Shown: positions 25,348 through 34,531 of the stretch, one piece after another
Layout of the letters: each line of letters begins with the position of its first letter
Position numbering within the stretch: the first letter of the stretch is position 1
DNA from: Bradyrhizobium sp. 132
Lineage (GTDB): Bacteria > Pseudomonadota > Alphaproteobacteria > Rhizobiales > Xanthobacteraceae
DNA: 64,000 nt
NCBI RefSeq assembly: GCF_023074185.1
Contig: NZ_JADPKY010000097.1
Span: 62,001-126,000 of the forward strand
Direction: 5' to 3'
The notes under the pieces: model-generated
What the model was told of the DNA's origin: nothing
Seen by the model: the letters and a program-made list of their open reading frames with translations, nothing else
The model's database searches: none
Position numbers and translations under genes: made by a program

Positions 25348-27849
25348 TTAGTACAGTCCGCCGGTGCCCGGACGCATGAAGAAGCCGGAATCCGGCTGCT
25401 GCTGCTGCGAGGCCGGCATGCGACCGTCGGCGTCGGCAACGCCGATGACGGAGTAGTTGTCCGGCGGTGCAGTGCCCGGCTTGAAGGCTTCGAGGATGGT
25501 TCCGCCGGTCTCGCCCGGACCGGCGCGCATACCGGTCTTGGAGACGACGCGCACCAGCTTGATGCCGGCCGGCACCTTGAACGGAACGGCGGGCTTATCG
25601 GCGAGCGCGAGCTGGAGGAAGTCGCGCGCGATAGGGGCTGCGAGATGGCCGCCGGTCGCGGCGTTACCCTTGCCGAGCGGACGCGGCTTGTCGTAGCCCA
25701 TGTAGATCGCGACGGCGACGTCGGGCGAGAAGCCGACGAACCAAGCGTCCTTGGCCTCGTTGGTGGTGCCGGTCTTTCCGGCGATCGGCTTGCCGACCGC
25801 CTTGACCACGGTCGCGGTACCGGCCTGGACCACACCTTCCATCAGCTCGGTGATTTGATAGGCGGTCATGGAATCCAGCACCTGCTCGCGCCGGTCGATC
25901 AGCTGCGGCTCGTTCTGGTTCTTCCAGCCGCCCGGCGCGTCGCAGCCACGGCATTCGCGCTGGTCGTGCTTGAAGATGGTGTGGCCATAGCGGTCCTGGA
26001 TGCGGTCGATCAGGGTCGGCTTCACCCGGCGGCCGCCATTGGCGAGCATCGAATAGGCCGTGACCATGCGCATCGCCGTGGTCTCGCCGGCGCCGAGCGC
26101 GTAGGACAGATAATTCGGCAGCTCGTCATAGACGCCGAAGCGGCGGGCATATTCGCCGATCAGGGGCATGCCGATGTCCTGCGCGAGGCGCACCGTCACC
26201 GTGTTGAGCGACTGCCGCAGCGCGTTGCGCAATGTCACCGGTCCCTGGAACTTGCCCGAGGAGAAGTTTTCAGGCCGCCAGACGCCGGCGCCCTGGCCCT
26301 GGTCGATTTCGATGGGCGCGTCGAGCACGACAGTCGAGGGCGTATAGCCGTTATCGAGCGCGGCCGAATAGACAATCGGCTTGAACGACGAACCGGGCTG
26401 CCGATAGGCCTGCGTGGCGCGGTTGAACTGGCTCTGGTCGAACGAGAAGCCGCCGACCATCGCCAGCACGCGGCCGGTCCAGGGGTCCATCACCACCATC
26501 GCGCCGGACACTTCGGGAATCTGACGCAGTCGGTACTGGCCCTCGACAGGCTGGCCGTCCTTGTACAGTGGATCGGCATAGATCACGTCGCCGGACTGGA
26601 GCACCTGCGACACCGCGCTCGCCGCCCTGCCCTTCGCAGCCCCGGTGGCCGCCTTTGCCCATTTGATGCCGTCGAGCGTGATGAGGCCGGTCTCGCGCTG
26701 CTTGCTCACCGCACCGCCGAGCTCACGGCTCGGCTGGAAGCCGATGCGCGCCGACTGGTCGCTGGTCTCCAGCACCACCGCCATGCGCCATGGCGAGATG
26801 TCGGAGAGCGATTTGATCTCGGCGAGCTTCACGCCCCAATCGCCCGAAATATCGAGCTTGCTCATGGCGCCGCGATAGCCCTGCTGTTCGTCATAGTTCA
26901 CCAGGCCGGAGACCATGGTCTTGCGCGCCATGACTTGAATCTTTGGATCGAGCGTGGTGCGGACAGAGAGGCCGCCCTCGTACAGCTTCTTCTCGCCGTA
27001 GCGCTCGAAAATGTCGCGGCGGACTTCCTCTGCGAAATATTCGCCGGCGAAGGTGTGGGCACCGTTGGAACGATTGGTGACGGCCAGCGGCTCCTTGCGC
27101 GCCTTGTCGGCGTCGGCCTGCTTGATCCAGCCGTTCTCCAGCAGACGGTCGATCACGTAGTTGCGGCGCTCGATGGCGCGGTCGCGGTTGCGAACCGGAT
27201 GCAGCGTCGCGGGCATCTTCGGCAGCGCCGCGAGATAGGACGCTTCCGCCACCGTCAGCTCGTTCACCGACTTGTCGAAATAGACCAGCGACGCGGCCGC
27301 GATGCCGTAGGCGCCGAGGCCGAGATAGATCTCATTCAGATACAGCTCGAGGATCTTGTCCTTCGAGTAGGTCTTCTCGATCCGCATCGCCAGCAAGGCT
27401 TCCTTGATCTTGCGGGCAAAGGAGACCTCGTTGGTCAGAAGAAAGTTCTTGGCGACCTGCTGGGTAATCGTGGAAGCGCCCTGCGGACGGCGGTTGGAGC
27501 CGTAGTTCTGGATGTAGGCCACGCCGGCGCGCGCCATGCCGGTGTAGTCGATGCCGCCATGCTCGTAGAAATTCTTGTCCTCGGCCGCGAGGAACGCGTT
27601 GATCACGAGCTTCGGCACCGCCTGGATCGGCAGATAAAGCCGCCGCTCCTTGGCGTATTCGCCGAGCAGCGAGCCGTCGGTCGCGTGCACGCGGGTCATC
27701 ACCGGCGGCTCGTAATCCTGGAGCTGAGAGTAGTCCGGCAAGTCCTTGGAGAAATGCCAGATCAGGCCTGCGACGGCACCGACACCGACCAGGAACAACA
27801 CCGTTCCCGCGGCGAACAGGAAGCCCATGAACCGCACCAGCAAGCGCAT
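25348..27849 (-). CDS. mrcA: Penicillin-binding protein 1A (bifunctional murein synthase)
   Basis: An 833-residue class A penicillin-binding protein with an N-terminal membrane anchor (residues 8-32). The glycosyltransferase domain has EDKNFYEHGGID and GASTITQQVAKN, followed by KIKEALLAMRIEKTYSKDKILELYLN. The transpeptidase domain has the active-site serine in PGSSFKPI, SLN in RQSLNTVT, and the KTGTT motif. It polymerises and cross-links peptidoglycan at the inner membrane. It lies downstream of amiC on the same strand with a 228-nt gap; both are envelope genes. Confidence 0.95.
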   Translation of the reverse strand: MRLLVRFMGFLFAAGTVLFLVGVGAVAGLIWHFSKDLPDYSQLQDYEPPVMTRVHATDGSLLGEYAKERRLYLPIQAVPKLVINAFLAAEDKNFYEHGGIDYTGMARAGVAYIQNYGSNRRPQGASTITQQVAKNFLLTNEVSFARKIKEALLAMRIEKTYSKDKILELYLNEIYLGLGAYGIAAASLVYFDKSVNELTVAEASYLAALPKMPATLHPVRNRDRAIERRNYVIDRLLENGWIKQADADKARKEPLAVTNRSNGAHTFAGEYFAEEVRRDIFERYGEKKLYEGGLSVRTTLDPKIQVMARKTMVSGLVNYDEQQGYRGAMSKLDISGDWGVKLAEIKSLSDISPWRMAVVLETSDQSARIGFQPSRELGGAVSKQRETGLITLDGIKWAKAATGAAKGRAASAVSQVLQSGDVIYADPLYKDGQPVEGQYRLRQIPEVSGAMVVMDPWTGRVLAMVGGFSFDQSQFNRATQAYRQPGSSFKPIVYSAALDNGYTPSTVVLDAPIEIDQGQGAGVWRPENFSSGKFQGPVTLRNALRQSLNTVTVRLAQDIGMPLIGEYARRFGVYDELPNYLSYALGAGETTAMRMVTAYSMLANGGRRVKPTLIDRIQDRYGHTIFKHDQRECRGCDAPGGWKNQNEPQLIDRREQVLDSMTAYQITELMEGVVQAGTATVVKAVGKPIAGKTGTTNEAKDAWFVGFSPDVAVAIYMGYDKPRPLGKGNAATGGHLAAPIARDFLQLALADKPAVPFKVPAGIKLVRVVSKTGMRAGPGETGGTILEAFKPGTAPPDNYSVIGVADADGRMPASQQQQPDSGFFMRPGTGGLY

Positions 27850-28062
27850 TATCTGTTTATCCGTTCAAACTCTGGATCAGCCCAGTATCAGCCCCTTGGC
27901 ACCCAAAACTGGCGCCAACCTCACGTCGCGAATTCACCGGCCTTAGACGCTTGCCGAGCGGGATTCTCGCCGATTCCGGAACCCCCTGCGGCGTTTTTAT
28001 AAAGCGCCCGCTGTGGCCAAACTAGGGCTTTTGCGGCGGGACGGAAAATCCCCTCTCAATTC

Positions 28063-28079
28063 GACGACCCCGGGTCGTC
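28063..28079 (-). terminator. Hairpin at the end of amiC
   Basis: GACGACCC and GGGTCGTC form an inverted repeat with a 1-nt centre that overlaps the amiC stop codon. The flanks lack a clear T-run, so termination strength is uncertain. Confidence 0.4.
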
Positions 28080-29373
28080 AATTTGACGATCCCGCGATGG
28101 CCATGCGCTTGGCCAGGAACCCGTCGATCGCCTGCGCCATCGAGCCCACGGCGCGCGACCGCCATCCCTCGGAGACCAGATGCTCGAGGTCGCCCTTGTT
28201 GGAGACGTAACCGATCTCGACCAGCACCGACGGCACATCGGGCGCCTTCAGCACCCGGAAGCCGGCCGACTTCAGGGGGTGCTTGTGCATCCGCACCGTC
28301 GACTTCATTTCGCCCATCAAGAGGCGGGCAAAGCGGCTTGAAAAGGTACGCGTTTCCCGCTGGGTAAGATCGATCAGGATGTCGGCAACATCGGTCGGCT
28401 CCTCCGCAAGGTTGAAGCCGGCGATGGCGTCCGCCCGGTTTTCCGCGTCCGCCAGCCGCTGCGCCTCGGCGTCGGAGGCCTTGTCCGACAGCGTGTAGAT
28501 CGTGGCGCCCTGCGCATCGCCCTCGGCACGCGGCAGCGCGTCGGCATGGATAGAGACGAACAACGCCGCCTTGAGAGCGCGGGCGACTTTGACCCGGTCG
28601 TTAAGCGGGATGAAGGTGTCGTCGTCCCGCGTCATCACCACGCGATATTTGCCGGTCTTTTCCAGCCGCTCGCGCAGCGCCAGCCCAAACGCCAGCACCA
28701 GGTTCTTCTCGCTCTCGCCGCTCGACTGCGTGCCGTTGTCGAGGCCGCCATGGCCGGGATCGATCACGACCACCGCACGGCCATCGGCCTTCTGCTGCCC
28801 TGACTCAGGGGGGATGGATCCGGGAACCGTTGCGGGCGGCGGATCGGCAATTGCGGGCCGCAGCTCGGGACGGTTTTCCGGAGCGAGCGACGGCACGAAG
28901 GCGGCGCGATCGACCTCCTCCAGTTCGAGCACCAGCCGGGCTGGTTGACCGTTGGCGGCCTCCACCACATAGGAATTGGCGATCTTGGCCGGGCCCGCCA
29001 GGTCGAACACGATTCGCGAGCCGCCGGGCATCACCAGCCCGTAGCGGAAAGCCTTGACCAGTCCGCGTCCCCCGGCCCCGGTGCCTGCGGGGAGTTGAAA
29101 ATTGACCTGGGGGACGTCGACCACCACCCGATACGGGTCAGCCAACGTGATGGCGCGGAAGGTAACGGTCTGGTCGATGTCAAGGATAAAGCGAGTCTGC
29201 TTGCCGTCACCGGCCAGCCGGGCGGCCGAGGCGATTGGGAAATTCGCTGATGCAACAGAGGATTGGGGCTGGCTTTCCGCCGCCTTCAGGCGCGAGGAAT
29301 CAGCACACGGCAATGCCGCGGCGCAGAGCAGCGCGCATCCCAGCAAAAACCTTTGATTTGCGCGGCTCGCCAC
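28078..29373 (-). CDS. amiC: N-acetylmuramoyl-L-alanine amidase (AMIN + Amidase_3)
   Basis: A 431-residue exported amidase. A signal peptide precedes an AMIN domain (about residues 50-160, TRFILDIDQTVTFRA) for envelope targeting. The catalytic Amidase_3 domain follows: VVVIDPGHGGLDNGT with the first zinc ligand, then SIHADAL and a C-terminal VLVEIGYVSN with the catalytic glutamate. It cleaves the amide bond between MurNAc and the stem peptide during cell separation. The start is GTG at 29373, preceded by GGAGG. The second half of the domain carries an insertion, as in AmiB/C autoinhibited enzymes. Confidence 0.92.
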   Translation of the reverse strand: MASRANQRFLLGCALLCAAALPCADSSRLKAAESQPQSSVASANFPIASAARLAGDGKQTRFILDIDQTVTFRAITLADPYRVVVDVPQVNFQLPAGTGAGGRGLVKAFRYGLVMPGGSRIVFDLAGPAKIANSYVVEAANGQPARLVLELEEVDRAAFVPSLAPENRPELRPAIADPPPATVPGSIPPESGQQKADGRAVVVIDPGHGGLDNGTQSSGESEKNLVLAFGLALRERLEKTGKYRVVMTRDDDTFIPLNDRVKVARALKAALFVSIHADALPRAEGDAQGATIYTLSDKASDAEAQRLADAENRADAIAGFNLAEEPTDVADILIDLTQRETRTFSSRFARLLMGEMKSTVRMHKHPLKSAGFRVLKAPDVPSVLVEIGYVSNKGDLEHLVSEGWRSRAVGSMAQAIDGFLAKRMAIAGSSN

Positions 29374-30077
29374 CGATTCCGTGCCTCCGAGCAGCCTCTT
29401 TAACGCAATAGAACCACAGGGTTAAACGATCCTTAATGACGGGCACGCGAAACTCGCTGACTGTGACCGCCGTGCGACGCTCCTTGCACGGATGACCCAA
29501 TCCACGTATGTACGGAATGCTGACGGCCGATATTTCCGGTTGTGTCGCATTCAGCCTCCCGGTGCAGCGCCGGAACTCTCAAGGTTTGGGAATTCCAGCG
29601 TTTTTCCGTTCTCCTCTAAGTCCAGCGCGGTGCGCGGCAGCGAGGTGGGGCGGGGCAAGCCCCGGCGGCGGACGGTCCCCGGTTACCACCACGTTTCCGG
29701 GACGGTTCTGACAGCGGCGCAACCCGTTACCCGGTCCCTTAATCTCAAGGGAGCGGTTCGTATACCCTAAGGCGAGCGCGCTCGCGCCATGCCTGGCCAG
29801 CAGCAACTGATTGAGGGGCGGCCCCGCCGCCCAATGTTTCATACGGGCCGACGCTTGATGCGCCAGACTGTGCCGACCAATTCTGAAGGACCATTCGCGA
29901 CGCTGCGGAGTAACAATCCCGCGCGCCGCTTCGGTCCTTCGGCTTCCGGTTCGGCAAGGCGCGAGAGACGGCGTTTCGGCCTTCCCCTCACCCCCGAATC
30001 AGGTGGACCGTCGCGTCACCCGGCAGCGCTGATGGCGCCCACGGTGAATCGCGCCCGCCGCCGCCGAGAGTTAAGAC
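29374..30077 (+). other. 704-nt region before rne, probably promoter plus long leader
   Basis: No convincing protein gene lies between amiC and rne. The sequence is GC-rich with several potential hairpins. One is GGGCGG-CCCCG-CCGCCC at 29816-29832; another is the self-complementary GCGAGCGCGCTCGC just before 29788. RNase E genes in other bacteria have long structured leaders through which the enzyme cleaves its own mRNA, so a similar role is plausible. The exact transcription start cannot be read. A plus-strand frame 29789-30163 overlaps the rne start and lacks homology. Confidence 0.5.
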
Positions 30078-33000
30078 ATGCCCAACAAGATGTTGATCGA
30101 TGCCACCCACCCGGAAGAGACCCGGGTCGTCGTGGTCCGCGGCAATCGCGTCGAAGAGTTTGATTTCGAGACCGCACAACGCAAGCAACTGCGCGGGAAC
30201 ATCTACCTCGCCAAAGTCACGAGGGTCGAACCCTCGCTCCAGGCCGCCTTCATCGAATATGGCGGCAACCGCCACGGCTTCCTCGCGTTCAGCGAAATCC
30301 ATCCCGATTACTACCAGATCCCGGTTGCCGACCGGCAGGCGCTGATCGAAGCCGAGGAGCAGGCCCACCGCGAGGCCGAGGAAGAGAGCGAGAACCGTTC
30401 CCACGGCCGCCGACGCTCGCGCCACCGCAACTCCCGCCGCCGGAGCCAGGGCGAACGCGTCCGCAGCGACGTCGTCGAAGGCGCCGATCCCGCAGCCCAG
30501 CCGCTCCAGGGCGAGGCCCTGCCCGAGGGCGCTTCGCACGAGGGCGAGCACCTGCACGCCGGCGCGGAGCATCACGGCGAGCACGAAGGCCACGATCATC
30601 ACGAACATCACGATCATGACCACGAAGGGCATGATCACGACCACGATCATCATGCTCATGGCGACGATCATCACGCCCATGACCATGACGACCATGGTCA
30701 TCACGGCGAACACGATGATCACGACCATGATCATGACGACGAGACGCCGGCGCCTGTTGCGGCGATCGGTGCCGAGCCCGTGGTCGCCACCGAGGCCGTT
30801 GCCGAGCAGCAGGCGGCTGCCTTCGAAGCACACGCCGACAATCTCGCCGAGGCCGTAACGTCGGCCGCCGAACCGGCCGACGCCGTGTACGCCGCCGGCG
30901 AGAGCGCCGAGGCTCCGCATCACGAATCCGACGCGGCGGGCGAGGACGACGACGACGAAGACGACGAGGAAGCCGAAGAGGACGTCGTTGAATCCGTCGG
31001 CGGCGACGATGTGCTGGAGGAAGTGCCGGAGCGCACCTTCCGTCCGCGCCGCCAGTACAAGATCCAGGAAGTCATCAAGCGCCGCCAGGTGATGCTGGTG
31101 CAGGTCGTCAAGGAAGAGCGCGGCAACAAGGGCGCGGCGCTGACGACCTACCTCTCGCTCGCCGGCCGCTACGCCGTATTGATGCCGAACACCGCGCGCG
31201 GCGGCGGCATCAGCCGCAAGATCACCAGCGCGCAGGACCGTTCGCGCCTGAAGGAAGTGGTGCAGGATCTCGACGTGCCCGAGGGCATGGGAATCATTCT
31301 GCGCACGGCGGGTGCCGCCCGCACCAAGCCCGAGATCAAGCGCGATTTCGAGTACCTGATCCGGATGTGGGAGACGGTGCGCGACATGACGCTGAAGTCG
31401 CAGGCCCCCACCCTCGTCTACGAGGAAGGCTCGCTGATCAAGCGCTCGCTGCGCGACCTCTACAACAAGGAGATCGACGAGATCTCAGTTGCCGGTGAAT
31501 CCGGTTACCGCGAAGCGCGCGACTTCATGAAGATGCTGATGCCCGCCAATGTGAGCGCGGTGAGGCAGTATCGCGACGGCCAGCCGTTGTTCTCGCGCAT
31601 GGGCGTCGAAAGCCAGCTCGACGCGATGTTCTCGCCGACCGTGCAGCTGCGCTCCGGCGGCTACATCGTGATCAACCAGACCGAAGCGCTGGTTTCGATC
31701 GACGTCAACTCCGGACGCTCGACGCGCGAGCATCATATTGAGGACACCGCGCTCAAGACCAATCTCGAGGCCTCCGAAGAGGTCGCGCGTCAGCTTCGGC
31801 TGCGCGACCTCGCCGGCCTGATCGTCATCGACTTCATCGACATGGACGAGAAGCGCAACAATCGCGCGGTCGAACGCAAGCTGTCCGATTGCCTCCGGCA
31901 GGACCGCGCGCGCATCCAGGTCGGACGCATCTCGCATTTCGGCCTGCTCGAGATGTCGCGCCAGCGCATCCGCGCCAGCGTGCTGGAATCCTCGACCGAT
32001 CCCTGCACGCATTGCGGTGGCACCGGCCATGTGCGCTCGGTGTCCTCGGTTGCGCTCCAGTTGCTGCGCGGCCTCGAAGAGATTCTGATGAAGGGCGCGA
32101 CCCACAATCTCGTGGTCCGCACCCGCACCGACGTCGCGCTCTACGTGCTGAACCACAAGCGCGGCCATCTGCGCGACCTCGAGAACGGCTTCAAGGTCAC
32201 GTTGTCGGTCATCGCCGACGCGAGCGTCAGCGGACCACAGGCCTATGTCATCGACCGCGGCGAGCAGGTGCATACGCTGGAAGCGGCCAAGGCTCTGCTG
32301 GCGGCGCAGGCGGCCGCAAGCCCGCCGCCCCTGGTCGAAGAGGCCTATGACGACGAGGAGTTCGATCCGGAGACCGAATCCGAGGTCGAGACCGAGGAGA
32401 CCGAAGGTCTCGTCGAAGAGCAAACCGCAGGCGACGCCGCGTCCGAGCAGGACAGCCAGCGCCGCAAGCGTCGCCGTCGCCGCCGCGGCCGCGGTGGCCA
32501 GCGCGACGAGGAGACGCGCGAGGATGGCGCTCCCGCTGTTGCCGAGACGGCCGTAGCGGCCGGCGAAGGCGAAGAGGAAGTCGAGGCCGAGCAGGACGGC
32601 GAGGAAGGCGAGGAGCAGGCAGCCCGTGGCGAGCAACAGGCCAGCGCCGACCGCCGCCGCCGGCGTGGTCGCCGTGGCGGACGACGCCGGCGCGGTCCTG
32701 GCGAGGAAGGTCTCGCCGGCTCCATTGGCGACGAACTCGCCGCCAATGCGCCGTCGGAAGCGACCGACGCGGTTGCGGATTTCGACGGTTTTGGCGGCGA
32801 GGCTGCGCCCTCGATCGCGCAGGCCGAGCACACCTCGGAGCCGCAGGTCACCCAGCCAGAGCCGCGCGCCGAGGCACGGATCGCCCAGCCTGAGCCGGCT
32901 CCTGCTGCCGCGGACGAAGAGCACGCCGACGACAAGGCCGCACGACGCCGTTCTACGGTTCGGGAAAAAGTGAGCTTCGGGTCAAGCAGCCCGAGTGAGC

Positions 33001-33134
33001 CGGCACCGGTTGCGCAGGCAGCCGAGCCGGTTGCCCCGCCGGCTCCGGAGCCCGCACCGGAAGCAGAAAGTCAAACATCGTCCGCACCGCGTCGCGCCGG
33101 TTGGTGGTCGCGCCGCTTCGGCGGCGGCGAATAA
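30078..33134 (+). CDS. rne: Ribonuclease E with histidine-rich insertion
   Basis: A 1018-residue RNase E/G-family endoribonuclease that drives mRNA turnover and rRNA processing. The S1 domain starts near residue 38 (GNIYLAKVTRVEPSLQAAF). It is split by a long acidic and His/Asp-rich insertion (about residues 95-320) before it resumes. The catalytic domain has the metal-binding aspartates in SIDVNSGR (Asp542) and IDFIDM (Asp585/588). The zinc-link is CTHC at 643-646. The C-terminal third is a low-complexity acidic/Arg-rich degradosome scaffold (RRRRRRGRGG type clusters). A perfect terminator follows. Confidence 0.96.
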   Translation: MPNKMLIDATHPEETRVVVVRGNRVEEFDFETAQRKQLRGNIYLAKVTRVEPSLQAAFIEYGGNRHGFLAFSEIHPDYYQIPVADRQALIEAEEQAHREAEEESENRSHGRRRSRHRNSRRRSQGERVRSDVVEGADPAAQPLQGEALPEGASHEGEHLHAGAEHHGEHEGHDHHEHHDHDHEGHDHDHDHHAHGDDHHAHDHDDHGHHGEHDDHDHDHDDETPAPVAAIGAEPVVATEAVAEQQAAAFEAHADNLAEAVTSAAEPADAVYAAGESAEAPHHESDAAGEDDDDEDDEEAEEDVVESVGGDDVLEEVPERTFRPRRQYKIQEVIKRRQVMLVQVVKEERGNKGAALTTYLSLAGRYAVLMPNTARGGGISRKITSAQDRSRLKEVVQDLDVPEGMGIILRTAGAARTKPEIKRDFEYLIRMWETVRDMTLKSQAPTLVYEEGSLIKRSLRDLYNKEIDEISVAGESGYREARDFMKMLMPANVSAVRQYRDGQPLFSRMGVESQLDAMFSPTVQLRSGGYIVINQTEALVSIDVNSGRSTREHHIEDTALKTNLEASEEVARQLRLRDLAGLIVIDFIDMDEKRNNRAVERKLSDCLRQDRARIQVGRISHFGLLEMSRQRIRASVLESSTDPCTHCGGTGHVRSVSSVALQLLRGLEEILMKGATHNLVVRTRTDVALYVLNHKRGHLRDLENGFKVTLSVIADASVSGPQAYVIDRGEQVHTLEAAKALLAAQAAASPPPLVEEAYDDEEFDPETESEVETEETEGLVEEQTAGDAASEQDSQRRKRRRRRRGRGGQRDEETREDGAPAVAETAVAAGEGEEEVEAEQDGEEGEEQAARGEQQASADRRRRRGRRGGRRRRGPGEEGLAGSIGDELAANAPSEATDAVADFDGFGGEAAPSIAQAEHTSEPQVTQPEPRAEARIAQPEPAPAAADEEHADDKAARRRSTVREKVSFGSSSPSEPAPVAQAAEPVAPPAPEPAPEAESQTSSAPRRAGWWSRRFGGGE
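30531..30740 (+). repeat. Degenerate hexamer repeat encoding a His/Asp-rich tract in RNase E
   Basis: Residues 152-221 of RNase E contain about 30 histidines in 70 positions, mostly as HD, HH and HE pairs. The DNA is an irregular run of CATGAC/GATCAC-type hexamers, so the tract probably grew by slippage. It lies inside the S1-domain insertion. Histidine- and aspartate-rich tracts commonly bind Zn, Ni or Co. Confidence 0.85.
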
Positions 33135-33150
33135 AGCGAACAAGACTGTT

Positions 33151-33179
33151 GAAACCGCCCGGCCAAACCGGGCGGTTTC
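33151..33179 (+). terminator. Terminator after rne
   Basis: GAAACCGCCCGG and CCGGGCGGTTTC form a perfect 12-bp stem with a 5-nt loop, 17 nt after the rne stop. The tail is short (GATTT). It separates rne from the oxidoreductase gene. Confidence 0.85.
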
Positions 33180-33199
33180 GATTTGGCGAGGTCATTCCG

Positions 33200-34432
33200 A
33201 TGCAAAGCGCGATCGTACTTGGCGGCGGCATGATCGGCGTTAGCGCGGCACTGCACCTCCAGCAGCGCGGCTGGTCCGTTACGCTGGTGGATCGCAGGGA
33301 GCCGGGCCGCGAAACCAGCTACGGCAATGCCGGGATGATCCAGGCGGAAGCGGTCCGCCCCTATCCGATGCCGCGCGACATCGCCTCGCTCCTGAAGATC
33401 GCCACGGGCCGCACCAACGACGTGCGCTACAGCTTGTCGTCGCTTCATCTCCATATCGAGCCCCTGCTCCGTTACTGGTGGCATTCGGCGCCGAAGCGGC
33501 ATCGCGAGGCGACCGACGCCTGGGCGCGGCTGATCGCCTACGCGACGGTGGAGCACGACATCCTCATTCGCGAAGCCCATGCCGACAATCTGATCCGCCG
33601 GGCGGGATACCGCCATCTGCATCGCGACGCTGCATCGTTCGATCTCGCCGTCAAATCGGCGGAAGAAGACCAGCGCGAATTCGGCGTGAGATTTCGTGCG
33701 CTCTCGGGCGCCGAGCTCGCCAAGGCCGAACCGGTCCTGCGCGACGATTTGCCCGGTGCGATCCATTGGCTCGACACCTGGACCGTGTCAGATCCCGGCG
33801 CGCTGGTCACGGCCTATGCCGAACTGTTCGAGCGCCTCGGCGGCAGCATCGTGCTCGGTGATGCCCAGAGCTTGCAGCAGACCGCCACCGGCTGGTCGGT
33901 CGATACGGATCAGGGACGCATCGATGCCGCCCACGCCGTCGTGACGCTCGGGCCGTGGTCGCCCGATCTGCTGCACAAATTCGGTTATCGCATTCCGCTG
34001 GTCCGCAAGCGCGGCTACCACATGCATTACAGCGGCGGCGCGTCGCTCGATCTGCCGCTGGTCGACAAGGCCGGTGGCTACGCCATGGGTCCGATGGCCA
34101 AGGGCATCCGCATCACCACCGGCGCGGAGCTGACCGGCCTGGACGCGCTCGCAACGCCCGTGCAGCTCGCCAGCGCCGAAGCCTCCGCGCGCGAGCTGAT
34201 CGACCTCGGCAAACGCGTCGAGCCCGATCCGTGGTTCGGCACCCGCCCCTGCACGCCCGACATGCTGCCGGTGCTCGGGCCTGCCCCACGCCATCCCGGC
34301 CTCTGGATGAACTTTGGCCACGGCCACCAGGGTTTTACGCTGGGCCCCGCAACCGGACGATTGCTCGCCGAAATGATGAGCGGCGAAACGCCGGCGATTG
34401 ATCCGACGCCTTACCGGCCGGAGCGGTTCTAA
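33200..34432 (+). CDS. FAD-dependent oxidoreductase (D-amino acid dehydrogenase-like, DAO family)
   Basis: A 410-residue DAO-family flavoprotein. The N-terminal FAD-binding motif is VLGGGMIGVSAALHLQQRG, followed by DRREPGRETSYGNAGMIQ, as in DadA-type D-amino acid dehydrogenases. The C-terminus has GTRPCTPDMLPVLG and NFGHGHQGFTLGPATG, which bind FAD. It probably oxidises a D-amino acid or N-substituted glycine; the natural substrate is not evident. The ATG at 33200 gives the conserved start. The gene is monocistronic between the rne terminator and a convergent regulator gene. Confidence 0.88.
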   Translation: MQSAIVLGGGMIGVSAALHLQQRGWSVTLVDRREPGRETSYGNAGMIQAEAVRPYPMPRDIASLLKIATGRTNDVRYSLSSLHLHIEPLLRYWWHSAPKRHREATDAWARLIAYATVEHDILIREAHADNLIRRAGYRHLHRDAASFDLAVKSAEEDQREFGVRFRALSGAELAKAEPVLRDDLPGAIHWLDTWTVSDPGALVTAYAELFERLGGSIVLGDAQSLQQTATGWSVDTDQGRIDAAHAVVTLGPWSPDLLHKFGYRIPLVRKRGYHMHYSGGASLDLPLVDKAGGYAMGPMAKGIRITTGAELTGLDALATPVQLASAEASARELIDLGKRVEPDPWFGTRPCTPDMLPVLGPAPRHPGLWMNFGHGHQGFTLGPATGRLLAEMMSGETPAIDPTPYRPERF

Positions 34433-34531
34433 CCTTCGGTGCTCGCGGCGACGACCGCGAGCCGGCCGTCCCATTCGCGTGGGGCGCGCTGACGGATCAG
34501 CCGCATGGTCGGATACCAGGGGCTGTCCTCG

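Noticed and set aside
25645..28002. 785-codon plus-strand frame
   Set aside because: It is antisense to PBP1A, with composition typical of a shadow frame and no domains.
29789..30163. Plus-strand frame of 124 codons overlapping the rne start
   Set aside because: No ribosome-binding site or recognisable sequence. A regulatory leader peptide cannot be excluded, but nothing supports it.
29988..30923. Minus-strand frame of 311 codons with long hydrophobic runs (Val/Met/Ile) opposite rne
   Set aside because: It is the mirror of the CATGAC/GATCAC repeats: antisense of His/Asp codons reads as Met, Val and Ile. The plus-strand RNase E is certain.
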